Assembly (NCBI RefSeq): GCF_000516555.1
Contig: NZ_AZSJ01000003.1
Coordinates: 1,863,213 to 1,917,300 of the forward strand
Length of the DNA stretch: 54,088 nt
Direction: 5' to 3'
Source of the DNA: Afipia sp. P52-10
GTDB lineage: Bacteria; Pseudomonadota; Alphaproteobacteria; Rhizobiales; Xanthobacteraceae
In this document: piece after piece, positions 16,393 to 24,760 of the stretch
Numbering within the stretch: the stretch's first letter is position 1
How the letters are laid out: each line of letters begins with the position of its first letter
Notes under the pieces: generated by a model
What the model saw: the letters and a program-made list of their open reading frames with translations, nothing else
Told to the model about the DNA's origin: nothing
Databases searched by the model: none
Program-made: the position numbers and the translations under genes

Positions 16393-17577
16393 ATGCGCAG
16401 GACATTGATGCTGGCGGCGGTGGTTGGAGTGATGGCGGGGACGCAGGCTTGGGCTGTGGAGCCCGTGAAGGTTGGAGTTCTGGTGCCGCTCAGTGGCCCG
16501 ACCTCACAATTCGGGATCAATATCCGCAATGGCGTCGAGTTGGCGCTGGAGGACATCAAGGCAACCGGCGGCATCAAGTCGTTGGGCGCAGATGTCGAAC
16601 TCGTCTATGCGGACGTGCCGGCTCCGAATGCGGCCGCGGCGGCTGTGCAGCGCCTGGTGAGTCAAGACAAGGTTGTCGGCATTGTCGGCGCGTTCGTCAG
16701 CTCGACTACGCTGGCGGCCTCCGAGGTGACAGAACGCCTGGGTGTGCCGATGATCACGCACTCGTTCGCCGACCAGATCACGGGTCGCGGTTACAAATAC
16801 ATCTTCCAGGTATCGAACAAGGCCTCAACCATCGGCCAGAAACAGTTCGATTACGCTGTTGAGATTGCCAAGCGCTCGGGCAAGCCGGTCACAAAGGCCG
16901 CTATCCTCTATGAGGACACCGCCTATGGCACAGCACAGGCCAAGGGACTTCGTGAGGCGGCCGCTGCCGCAAAAATCCCGGTGACGCTTGACGAGAGCTA
17001 TCCGTTGAATGTCACCGACGCTTCGCCGCTGGTTAACAAGATCCGTGCATCCGGTGCCGATCTCGTCTTCCCTGTGTCGTATTTCAACGACGCATTGATG
17101 ATCATCCGCACCATGCGGCAACAGAAGCTGGATATCCCGACCGTCGGCGGCGCGGCCGGTTACATTATCCCGGACTTTAAGAAGGGGCTCGGCGAATTCG
17201 CTGAGGGCGTATTCTCGATTGCTCCCGCAAACTATGACAATGCTCCCGAAATCGCAGCGCGCTACAAGGCCAAGCACGGCGTTTTCATGGCCCATGAAGC
17301 CTTGATGTATGGCGCCGCGTTCCAGCACATGGTGAAGGCGATCGACGAGGCGAAGTCTCGCGATCCAGAAAAGATCCGTGATGCGATCGCCAAGTTGAAA
17401 AAGTGCGACGGCTTCTCGGCGGGGCTTTCCGGTGGCTGCACGGCATTTGACGCCAACGGCCTGACGTCGGTGGCGTCTCCGATTTTCGTGCAGTGGAGAG
17501 GCGATGACATCGCAACGGTCTATCCGCCGGAAGCCGCCAAGGCATTGCCGGTATGGTACGGCAGAGAAGTGAAGTAA
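16393..17577 (+). CDS. ABC transporter substrate-binding protein, branched-chain amino acid type
   Basis: The 394-residue protein starts with a Sec signal peptide (cleavage near AWA-VEP, about residue 21) and no lipobox, so it should be free in the periplasm. The rest is a LivJ-type type I binding fold: VKVGVLVPLSGPTSQFG, NGVELALEDIKATGG, and a middle VVGIVGAFVSSTT hinge region. This family binds amino acids, amides, urea or aromatic acids. It opens a seven-gene operon ending with nitrilase and aldoxime dehydratase, so I infer that it delivers an aldoxime, a nitrile or a precursor amino compound. Confidence 0.88.
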   Translation: MRRTLMLAAVVGVMAGTQAWAVEPVKVGVLVPLSGPTSQFGINIRNGVELALEDIKATGGIKSLGADVELVYADVPAPNAAAAAVQRLVSQDKVVGIVGAFVSSTTLAASEVTERLGVPMITHSFADQITGRGYKYIFQVSNKASTIGQKQFDYAVEIAKRSGKPVTKAAILYEDTAYGTAQAKGLREAAAAAKIPVTLDESYPLNVTDASPLVNKIRASGADLVFPVSYFNDALMIIRTMRQQKLDIPTVGGAAGYIIPDFKKGLGEFAEGVFSIAPANYDNAPEIAARYKAKHGVFMAHEALMYGAAFQHMVKAIDEAKSRDPEKIRDAIAKLKKCDGFSAGLSGGCTAFDANGLTSVASPIFVQWRGDDIATVYPPEAAKALPVWYGREVK

Positions 17578-17589
17578 GGGCAGCCGGGG

Positions 17590-18456
17590 ATGACTGCGTT
17601 TCTTCAAGCTCTGATCGACGGCACTCTGGTCGGCGGCGTTTATGGCATTATCGCTGTCGGTCTGTCGCTGGTGTTCGGAGTTCTTGGTATTGTGAACTTC
17701 GCGCAAGCGGAGTTCATGATGTTGGGCATGTACGCCGCTTGGTTTGCTTGGCGTTATCTCGGCCTCGATCCGCTCATTGGAGCGGCCATTTCATTCGCGG
17801 TGGGTTTTGGAATCGGTGCGCTTGCGCAGCGATTCCTCATCCAGCGCGTGATGAATGCACCGCATGTTTCACAAATCTTCCTGACTGTCGGCCTCTTGAT
17901 CGTTCTCGAGAATGCGGCGCTGCTGCTGTTCGGAGCAGATTTTCGGACAGTGCAAACGCCGTATCAAACGCAGTCGCTGCAAATGGGACCATTTTTCATT
18001 TCTGTTCCATATCTCGCGGCTTTCTGTAACGCGCTTGTCGTCTCGGTCGCGCTGTGGCTGGTCATGGCGCGGACATGGATCGGCCGCGCCATTCGTGCGA
18101 CAGCCCAGAACGCAATGGCGGCCGAAATTTTTGGAGTCGACGCAAAGCGCGTCTACATGATCGCGTTCGGGCTCGGGACAGGCCTCACCGCATTCGGCGG
18201 CGGGATCATCCTTTCGTACTCATCGGTAAGTCCAACATCTGGCGCACAATACGTCGTTCTGATGTTTACCGTCGTCGTGCTCGGTGGTCTCGGCAGTGTG
18301 CTCGGCGCTCTGATCGGCGGCATCGCGGTCGGTATCATCCAGTCGTTATCAACGTTGGTAATGCCGATCCAGGTCCAGAACCTCGCGCTTTTCGTGATTT
18401 TCATCGCGCTGCTCACTTTCCGTCCGCAAGGTCTGCTGGGAGGCGCGTCACGATGA
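17590..18456 (+). CDS. ABC transporter permease, LivH type
   Basis: The 288-residue membrane protein has about eight hydrophobic segments and the LivH marks GTLVGGVYGIIAVGLSLVFG, GIVNFAQAEFMMLGMY near the N-terminus and VLGGLGSVLGALIGG near the C-terminus. With LivM it forms the inner-membrane channel for the substrate from the binding protein. It begins 12 bases after the binding-protein gene and overlaps livM by ATGA, so the two are translationally coupled. Confidence 0.9.
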   Translation: MTAFLQALIDGTLVGGVYGIIAVGLSLVFGVLGIVNFAQAEFMMLGMYAAWFAWRYLGLDPLIGAAISFAVGFGIGALAQRFLIQRVMNAPHVSQIFLTVGLLIVLENAALLLFGADFRTVQTPYQTQSLQMGPFFISVPYLAAFCNALVVSVALWLVMARTWIGRAIRATAQNAMAAEIFGVDAKRVYMIAFGLGTGLTAFGGGIILSYSSVSPTSGAQYVVLMFTVVVLGGLGSVLGALIGGIAVGIIQSLSTLVMPIQVQNLALFVIFIALLTFRPQGLLGGASR

Positions 18457-19412
18457 TCCGCTCGCTACTCGTTATCTCGATCTTTGCGGCGGCTGCGTTA
18501 GTCGCGGGCGCCGTGCTTGATCCGCGTGGTTACATCGTGCGCGTGGTCTGCCTCATGCTGCTGGCAGCATCGCTCGGTCAATGCTGGAATATTGTCGGCG
18601 GGTTGGCCAACCAGATATCGCTGGGGCATGCGGCATTCTTCGGGATCGGCGCATACACCACGACCATCCTTCAGATCCGTTACGGAATCTCGCCCTGGAT
18701 CGGATTGTTTCTGGGGGCAGCGATCGCCGGGCTGGTCGGATTTCTCATCTCGATTCCGACGATGCGTCTCAAAGGATCGTACTTTGCACTCGCCACGCTG
18801 GCGTTCGGCGAAGCCTGCCGCATCTTCGCGACGGCCGCAGCTGGTTTAACAGGCGGTCCGCAGGGCATTTCTGTGCCGTTCGTGGGAAATTCCTGGGCCA
18901 TGATGCAGTTTCGTGGCGCAGGCCCTTACGTTCCGATCCTCGTCGGTCTTTTCATTCTGATCAGCGTCATATTTGTCGTCCTGTCGAACGGAAAGCTTGG
19001 CTATCTTCTCCGGGCCACGCGCGAGAGCGAGGACGCAGCAGAGGTCGCGGGTGTGAATACGCTCGGCGTCAAGCTTGCAGGCAGCACCATCTCCGCGGCG
19101 TTGACAGCCGTGGTCGGGACGATGTTCGTGCAGTTCAATTTTTTCATTGACCCGGACATCGTGTTCAATCCGACGAGCGTCTCGATCCGCGCTGCCCTGA
19201 TCACAATCGTCGGCGGTGTCGGCATACTGACTGGACCGATCTTTGGCGCCATCGCCATCGTAACCATGGAAGAGGTGCTGTCAGCGTACTTGTCCAATCA
19301 GGCGGCGGGCGTCGCGCCTTTGATCTTCGGTGGGCTTTTGATCGCCATTGTGCTGTGGAAGCCGGCAGGGTTGAGCGCGATCTCGTTCTCGAGGAAAAGG
19401 GCCTTGTCATGA
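18453..19412 (+). CDS. ABC transporter permease, LivM type
   Basis: The 319-residue membrane protein shows LivM features: NIVGGLANQISLGHAAFFGIGAY in the first third, LKGSYFALATLAFGE, and TIVGGVGILTGPIFGA near the end. It pairs with LivH. Start codon overlaps the LivH stop as ATGA, and its own stop overlaps the LivG start in the same way. That excludes the longer upstream frames. Confidence 0.9.
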   Translation: MIRSLLVISIFAAAALVAGAVLDPRGYIVRVVCLMLLAASLGQCWNIVGGLANQISLGHAAFFGIGAYTTTILQIRYGISPWIGLFLGAAIAGLVGFLISIPTMRLKGSYFALATLAFGEACRIFATAAAGLTGGPQGISVPFVGNSWAMMQFRGAGPYVPILVGLFILISVIFVVLSNGKLGYLLRATRESEDAAEVAGVNTLGVKLAGSTISAALTAVVGTMFVQFNFFIDPDIVFNPTSVSIRAALITIVGGVGILTGPIFGAIAIVTMEEVLSAYLSNQAAGVAPLIFGGLLIAIVLWKPAGLSAISFSRKRALS

Positions 19413-20137
19413 TGCCTTTGCTCGATGCCACTGGTGTAACGGTACGTTTCGGCGGTCTGACGGCGCTATCGGACGTGACCTTTCAAATCAGTCCAGGGGA
19501 GATCGTCGGATTGATCGGGCCGAACGGTGCTGGCAAGACGACACTGTTCAGTTCTCTTGTTGGTCTGACGCGCCTGAGCGAAGGCGCAATCGTGTTCGAC
19601 CGCGAGCCGGTCAACGGGTTGCGGCCGCACCTCATCGCGCGCCGGGGCATGACCAAAACCTTTCAGAACACGGCGTTATTTCCCGGAATGTCGCTACGGG
19701 ACAACGTGGTGATCGGCGCCCTTGCGCGTGCGAGTTTAGCGGAGGCAAAGGAGTTTGCCGATGAATGTCTCGATAAGGTCGGCCTGTTGAAAGATGCAGA
19801 TGTCGGCGTGGACAATCTCACCTTCCCGCAAAAGGCGTTGGGGGAGGTGGCGAGAGCACTGGCGACCCGACCCAGGCTTGTTCTGCTTGACGAGGTGATG
19901 GCAGCCCTGACGCCATCGGAGATGACAACGATTATGAGATCGTTGCGCGCGCTGCGCGATCGCGACGGCATCACGTTCATGATCGTTGAGCACCATATGC
20001 GGGCGATCATGGAGTTGTCCGAGCGCATTCTCGTGCTGAATTTCGGGAAGCTGATCGCGAATGGGACACCAGAGCAGGTCTCCGCAGACCCGAGTGTCAT
20101 CACCGCGTATCTGGGGAGCGCCAATGCTGCACATTGA
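19409..20137 (+). CDS. ABC transporter ATP-binding protein, LivG type
   Basis: The 242-residue ATPase has Walker A GPNGAGKTT, a Q-loop region, Walker B LVLLDE and the switch His in VEHHM. The signature segment reads LTFPQKALGEVARALA, where LivG proteins usually have a Gly-containing LxYGxQR sequence; this is an unusual signature but the rest is well kept. It pairs with LivF to power the uptake system. It overlaps livM by four and livF by 14 bases. Confidence 0.9.
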   Translation: MMPLLDATGVTVRFGGLTALSDVTFQISPGEIVGLIGPNGAGKTTLFSSLVGLTRLSEGAIVFDREPVNGLRPHLIARRGMTKTFQNTALFPGMSLRDNVVIGALARASLAEAKEFADECLDKVGLLKDADVGVDNLTFPQKALGEVARALATRPRLVLLDEVMAALTPSEMTTIMRSLRALRDRDGITFMIVEHHMRAIMELSERILVLNFGKLIANGTPEQVSADPSVITAYLGSANAAH

Positions 20138-20825
20138 GGGACTTTCAGCGGGCTATGGTCCTCGTCCCGTGCTGTCGGATATCGAGCTAAAGGTGACGGC
20201 GGGAGAAACCGTCGCGCTGCTTGGTGCAAACACCGCCGGCAAGACGACCGTGATCCGTGCGATCACCGGCACCGTGCCTCGAGCTAGCGGAACGATCCGT
20301 TTTGAAGATGAAGATATCACCGCATTGCCGAGTCATCGGCGGATCGGTCGGGGGATTGCCTGTGTTCCGGAAGGGCGTCACGTCTTTAAAGATATGACTG
20401 TGACAGAGAATCTGGTGATGGGCGCGTTTCATCGCAGATATGATTTCGAGGAGTCCGAGCTTGAGGCTTGCATTGAGTTGTTTCCGCGGCTTGGCGAGCG
20501 TCGGCGGCAGCTTGCAGGCACTCTTTCGGGTGGCGAACAGCAAATGGTCGCGATCTGTCGTGCGTTATTGGCAAAGCCGAAGCTTCTGCTGCTCGATGAA
20601 CCCAGCCACGGCCTCGCGCCGTTGATGGTCGAGGAGGTTCACCGGGCGATTGGCAAGATCAATGCGAGTGGCGTGAGCGTTCTGCTTGTCGAGCAGAATG
20701 TCGGTTCGGCGCTGAAGATTGTTGATCGTGGCTATGTGCTGGAAAGCGGGCGATTGGCGATGTCAGGAACGAGCGCTGAGCTCCAAGACAATGATGAGGT
20801 GCGGCGCACCTATCTGGGAATCTGA
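20124..20825 (+). CDS. ABC transporter ATP-binding protein, LivF type
   Basis: The 233-residue ATPase has Walker A GANTAGKTT (LivF proteins commonly have GxNGAGKTT or GxNxAGKTT), the signature LSGGEQQMVAICRALL and Walker B LLLLDEPSHGLAP. It begins inside livG. It completes a full Liv-type importer. The nitrilase gene follows after 14 bases, which places transporter and enzymes on one message. Confidence 0.9.
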   Translation: MLHIEGLSAGYGPRPVLSDIELKVTAGETVALLGANTAGKTTVIRAITGTVPRASGTIRFEDEDITALPSHRRIGRGIACVPEGRHVFKDMTVTENLVMGAFHRRYDFEESELEACIELFPRLGERRRQLAGTLSGGEQQMVAICRALLAKPKLLLLDEPSHGLAPLMVEEVHRAIGKINASGVSVLLVEQNVGSALKIVDRGYVLESGRLAMSGTSAELQDNDEVRRTYLGI

Positions 20826-20839
20826 GAAGGAATCTGGTG

Positions 20840-21775
20840 ATGGCGAAATTTAAGGCAGCGGTAGTACAGGCCGCGACGGTGGCGGGCGATACCCCGGCAA
20901 CCGTGCGTAAGGCGGTCGCGTTGATCGCTGAAGTTGGACGGCGTGGCGCGAAGGTTGCGGTTTTCCCCGAGGCCTTTGTCGGTGGGTATCCGAAGGGGGC
21001 CGACTTTCACATTTATCTCGGAGCACGCACGCCGGAAGGGCGGCAGGAGTACGCCGCCTACCATGCGGCGGCGATCGGCGTTCCAGGGCCTGAAACTGAT
21101 CAGATCGGCAAGGCGGTGAAGGAAGCAGGTCTGTTCCTGACGATCGGCGTCATCGAGCGCGAGGGAGGTACGCTCTACTGTTCCGCGTTGTTCTTCGGCG
21201 AAGATGGTCGCTTGCTCGGCAAGCACCGCAAGTTGATGCCGACGGCACTGGAACGGTTGTGTTGGGGCTTCGGTGACGGCTCCACGCTCACCACGGTCGA
21301 GACACCCTATGGCGCGATGGGTTCGGTGATCTGTTGGGAAAACTATATGCCGATGCTGCGCATGGCTATGTACAGCAAGGACATCGCGATTTACTGCGCG
21401 CCGACCGCCGATGATCGCGATACGTGGGCCTCGACCATGCAGCATATTGCGCTCGAGGGACGTTGTTTTGTTCTTTCGGCGTGCCAATACCTGACGCGAG
21501 CCGAGTTTCCAACCGACCTGCAGAACAAGATGACCGATGATGCGGATCAAGTTTTGATGCGCGGAGGCAGTCTGATTGTCGATGCGCTGGGCCGCATCGT
21601 GGCTGGACCGGATTTTTCGGGCGAGACGATTCTGACCGCGGAGTTGGATACGGATGACATCCCGCGCGGGAAATTCGATTTCGACGCTGTAGGGCATTAT
21701 GCGCGGCCGGATGTTTTCAAGCTCGTTGTGAATGAGCAGCCGATGCAGCCCGTTGTGCATCTTGCCGCAGAATAG
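20840..21775 (+). CDS. Nitrilase (aliphatic/aromatic nitrilase family)
   Basis: Nitrilases hydrolyse R-CN to R-COOH and NH3. The 311 residues keep the catalytic Glu44 (VFPEAF), Lys131 (KHRKLMPT) and Cys165 (SVICWENYMP), with the branch-specific LERLCWGFGDGSTL before the Cys segment, which fits true nitrilases (branch 1) rather than amidases. The ATG at 20840 is preceded by AAGGA; the GTG directly before it is an alternative start. It lies between livF and the aldoxime dehydratase gene, as in known aldoxime-nitrile gene pairs where the enzyme acts on the dehydratase product. Confidence 0.93.
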   Translation: MAKFKAAVVQAATVAGDTPATVRKAVALIAEVGRRGAKVAVFPEAFVGGYPKGADFHIYLGARTPEGRQEYAAYHAAAIGVPGPETDQIGKAVKEAGLFLTIGVIEREGGTLYCSALFFGEDGRLLGKHRKLMPTALERLCWGFGDGSTLTTVETPYGAMGSVICWENYMPMLRMAMYSKDIAIYCAPTADDRDTWASTMQHIALEGRCFVLSACQYLTRAEFPTDLQNKMTDDADQVLMRGGSLIVDALGRIVAGPDFSGETILTAELDTDDIPRGKFDFDAVGHYARPDVFKLVVNEQPMQPVVHLAAE

Positions 21776-21798
21776 AATCACGCAGCCGGAGGACACAG

Positions 21799-22860
21799 AT
21801 GGTTTTTCATGTTGAGTATCCACGCACAATTCCGCCTCGACGACCGGAAGGGCATCAGCCGGCCGCACCACGATATACGTTGCGATGGGATGAACCTGTT
21901 CCGACGATGATCAGCGATTATTTCGCGATCCAGGCGCTCGATCTCGATCCTGCCGTGCGCAAGGAATTTTTTGATCGTGTGACTGCCAGTTTCGCGGGCG
22001 AGGAGGGGCCGGGGGCGCACGAGACGATGCAGTTCGTCGATGAGGCGGGCTTTACAAACGCCGTGGTTGTCGCCTACTGGACCGATCCCACGCGCCATGC
22101 ACGCTGGGCTGCTCGTTCACCGTACCTGGCCTGGTTCGGCTCTTCTGATCGACTCGGAGAGTCTCTGGGCTATTGGCGCGAGACTTTGGTTGTCCCCTAC
22201 GATCGGCACGAGACAATTTATTCGGCGCCGCACTATCGGATCGGTCTTGCGCGCACGCCTGGCAGTCGAATCGTTCCAATGACCGTGAATGGCTATTTCG
22301 GCGCCGCGCGCGATCGTATTCCGCTTTCTGCGGTCGATCCGCTTGAGAGCCCGTACAAGGATAATCCACCCCGGCGGCGGGAGGTGAATTCGCTCGGCCG
22401 CCGCCTTCGTGCGGCAACCCCCCTTAATATGACGGCATTGCGTTCTGGTCAGTTCTGGGTTGGAGCGGGTGAGGAGCAGCTGACAGATTATCTCGACAAT
22501 CTTCAGCCAAAGCTGATGCGCGGTATGGAGTATTTGCTCCAAAGCAAGGAGCAGACGGGCACGCTGTCCCTCAGGGTGATGACAAACCTCGACGAGACCG
22601 GAAATCCGCGCGCCGAAACGTCGGTTCTGGCTTATTTTATCTCGCTTGAGGGACTGGAAGACTGGGCGAAGTCACACGAGACTCATCTTGAGATCTATCG
22701 CCATGCCATAGCGATGAACCGAAAGTTCAAGGAGAAGCGCGAGGTCGTGACGTGGCATGAGTGCTTCGTGATGCCGGAGGCGTCGTCGTTCGAATACGTC
22801 AACTGTCAGCCAGGGACAGGCGTACTGCCTTATTGCGAGCTGTTGGAGGCCGTTCGTTAG
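21799..22860 (+). CDS. oxd: Haem-containing aldoxime dehydratase
   Basis: Aldoxime dehydratases remove water from R-CH=NOH at a ferrous haem b to give the nitrile. The 353-residue length is typical. Visible family residues are Arg171/Arg173 (GAARDRIP), Ser216 (ALRSGQFW), the HETHLEIY segment with His293/His296 as candidates for the proximal haem ligand, and His320 in TWHECF as the likely distal catalytic His. The C-terminal FEYVNCQPGTGVLPY is also characteristic. GGAGGA precedes the ATG. It is the last gene of the operon, 23 bases after nitrilase. Substrate class (aryl or alkyl) cannot be read off the sequence. Confidence 0.92.
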   Translation: MVFHVEYPRTIPPRRPEGHQPAAPRYTLRWDEPVPTMISDYFAIQALDLDPAVRKEFFDRVTASFAGEEGPGAHETMQFVDEAGFTNAVVVAYWTDPTRHARWAARSPYLAWFGSSDRLGESLGYWRETLVVPYDRHETIYSAPHYRIGLARTPGSRIVPMTVNGYFGAARDRIPLSAVDPLESPYKDNPPRRREVNSLGRRLRAATPLNMTALRSGQFWVGAGEEQLTDYLDNLQPKLMRGMEYLLQSKEQTGTLSLRVMTNLDETGNPRAETSVLAYFISLEGLEDWAKSHETHLEIYRHAIAMNRKFKEKREVVTWHECFVMPEASSFEYVNCQPGTGVLPYCELLEAVR

Positions 22861-23076
22861 AAGCGCTTTGTGGATCAGTGAAACGCCACCTGCTTGCGCA
22901 GATGTCTTTACGGTGCGCCAGACAAGTGCACGCGCTTTGCGTCGATCGGTATTTGCGCATTCAGATTGTGGACTTAAGCAAACTGTTTGATGATATTTGC
23001 TCGAACTAAGCGATAGGCGCCGTTACCTAAGTCGCTGTTGTGCTGTGTTGCCGGTGATGAGGCGACAGACGTCACC

Positions 23077-24006
23077 TCACCCGATCGGCACCAGGATGGT
23101 GCATTCGAGGTCCGCCGGATCGAGTCGCGGCTGCGGGATTGGATAAATCTCAACGACGTATTTGCCGGCGATGGCATAACGGCTTTTGGCGAGCCAGTCG
23201 TCGAGCAGCATGCTGTAGGTGCTCGCCACGCTGCGGCGCCGCTCGGGATCTGTGGAGGCTGCATAATAGCCGTGGTGGCGGATGCTCGCATGCAAGCCGG
23301 GGCGTGTATCGATGCGGTGCAGGCCTGGCCATGCCGTGGAGGCGTCCTGCTCGTCGAAGGCTTCGTTCACTGTCACGCAGCAGTCGTAACGCACCAGTTC
23401 CGATTGGGTGAAGCGGATATCGTCATAGAGCAGGCCGATGAACAGGCGCTGACCGGGCCGGCTGAGTTCTTCAGGCAACGAGGCGAGGAAATCGGCCCAG
23501 TGGCCGGGCACGTTGCACGGCGGCCCATAGTAGCGCTTGGCGAGACAGTGCAGGCTGTCACTTTCGACCAGCTTCACGCACGTCTCGGTCATCTCGGTAG
23601 TCGGCTCGTTTGGCCACTGCTCGCGATCGTGCCGGAAGCGAACCGGCGTCATGCCGTAACGTTTGACGAAAGCCCGGGTGAACGACGGTTGGCTCGCATA
23701 GCCGACGCTGCTTGCGATCTGGCCGACCGTATCGCGCGTCCAGCGCAGGCGATTGGCGGCGGCGGTGAGACGCGCGCGGCGCAGGTAATCGCCTGGTGTC
23801 TCCTGCATTGCTTCGGCGAAGAGATGATGGAAGTGATGCAGCGACAGATCGAGCGCCGCTGCGATCGCGCGATAATCAGGCGGTTCGCTGATGTGCTGTT
23901 CGAGCAGGCGCAGCGACCGCACGATCCGCTTGTCCTTCGGCTGAACGAGATTCTCGATCGGACGAATGGCCTGCTGGCTTCTGGGCAGAACGGCGAGCTT
24001 GTTCAT
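23077..24006 (-). CDS. AraC-family regulator with GyrI-like effector domain
   Basis: The 309-residue protein has an N-terminal AraC double HTH (about 25-125: LSLHHFHHLFAEAMQETPGDYL and TVGQIASSVGYASQPSFTRAF) and a C-terminal GyrI-like/SOUL-type ligand-binding domain (about 140-309). Such regulators sense small hydrophobic or cationic compounds. It faces the 3' end of the aldoxime operon and is divergent from the small exported protein gene. It could act on that gene or on the diverged 80-base repeats at 24.1 and 24.7 kb; no target can be named with certainty. Confidence 0.85.
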   Translation of the reverse strand: MNKLAVLPRSQQAIRPIENLVQPKDKRIVRSLRLLEQHISEPPDYRAIAAALDLSLHHFHHLFAEAMQETPGDYLRRARLTAAANRLRWTRDTVGQIASSVGYASQPSFTRAFVKRYGMTPVRFRHDREQWPNEPTTEMTETCVKLVESDSLHCLAKRYYGPPCNVPGHWADFLASLPEELSRPGQRLFIGLLYDDIRFTQSELVRYDCCVTVNEAFDEQDASTAWPGLHRIDTRPGLHASIRHHGYYAASTDPERRRSVASTYSMLLDDWLAKSRYAIAGKYVVEIYPIPQPRLDPADLECTILVPIG

Positions 24007-24071
24007 GGGACGCCCTTCTCGCTGCTGTGTTCGATTGCTTGGTTTCGCGCGCGCAATTTTCTTTGCGAACA

Positions 24072-24151
24072 GTGCGATTTTTCTCCCCGTTCCGCAATGG
24101 CGGATAAGACGGACGAATTGAAGCAGCTACTGTGACCGTTAGTGAGATCAG
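24072..24151 (+). repeat. Diverged direct repeat, copy A
   Basis: About 80 bases similar to 24682-24760. The best-kept part is CGCAATGGCGGATAA, followed by matching blocks around GTGACC and GATCAG. This copy lies in the control region between the AraC-type gene and the small exported protein gene. Confidence 0.6.
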
Positions 24152-24212
24152 CTGGATGGCAGTTCAGCCGATGTCGGCGCTTGGGAAGACTTGACTTGGG
24201 GAAGACTTGGGA

Positions 24213-24617
24213 ATGCGTTCGATGACCGAGCGGGACGTCCCTGCCTGTCGAAACGCGAGGCGGGATCGGCAAGCTTCACGATGGCAGGCGGGAATGGTGA
24301 TCGGCGTTCTGGCCGTGATGGCCGTTGGCATCGCGCGGACGTCACCGGTGCAGGCGGAGCCCGCTCAAGCGCAGTTCTGCTGGGCTTTCGGCCGCTATGA
24401 CGACACGGTTTATTATGCCGCGATCGAAGGCCGCGAGGATCGCAGCGCGAGCTTTGCGGAGCTGCTGGAGATATCCGGCATCGATCACTTCGGCGCGCTG
24501 TGCCCGATGCAAGGGATTAGCCAGCACCGGCTGACAAAGACTCGCATGCTCGGCGCCTGGAAGGCGGCGGAGTTCGAGGTCGTCGATACGACGTTCCTGT
24601 CGGACCTCGATTACTGA
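24213..24617 (+). CDS. Small exported protein of unknown function
   Basis: The 134-residue product has a basic N-terminus and a hydrophobic stretch at about 28-43 (MVIGVLAVMAVGIA) followed by a likely signal-peptidase site near VQAEPAQ. The mature part has two Cys residues (FCWAFG, LCPMQG) that could pair in the periplasm. I chose the ATG at 24213, preceded by GGGGAAG and GGGA; a TTG two codons earlier and an ATG three codons later are possible. A short imperfect tandem repeat (CTTGGGAAGACTT twice) covers the leader. No family recognised. Confidence 0.6.
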   Translation: MRSMTERDVPACRNARRDRQASRWQAGMVIGVLAVMAVGIARTSPVQAEPAQAQFCWAFGRYDDTVYYAAIEGREDRSASFAELLEISGIDHFGALCPMQGISQHRLTKTRMLGAWKAAEFEVVDTTFLSDLDY

Positions 24618-24681
24618 GCGCGCCCAAGCAGCAACGACGCGAACGTGCGGCAATGCGTCCCGCACGTTGCTGCCGAAACGG

Positions 24682-24760
24682 CTGCGACAAATCTTCCCAA
24701 TCGCAATGGCGGATAAACCGGAATTTCTGAAAGCGGTTACGGTGACCATTGGGATCAGAG
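24682..24760 (+). repeat. Diverged direct repeat, copy B
   Basis: Second copy of the 80-base element at 24072-24151, sharing CGCAATGGCGGATAA exactly. This copy ends about 60 bases before the start of the autotransporter gene, so both copies sit in front of genes for exported proteins and may be control sites. Confidence 0.6.

Noticed and set aside
20840-21775. Reading the C-N hydrolase as an amidase, cyanide hydratase or carbamoylase
   Set aside because: The branch 1 nitrilase segments (HRKLMPT, LERLCWGFGDGSTL, CWENYMP) and the neighbouring aldoxime dehydratase favour nitrilase. Cyanide-specific activity cannot be fully excluded by sequence.
22861-23076. A small gene between aldoxime dehydratase and the AraC-type gene
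   Set aside because: The short frame here lacks its own start context and family features; the region looks like a plain intergenic gap with no clear terminator.
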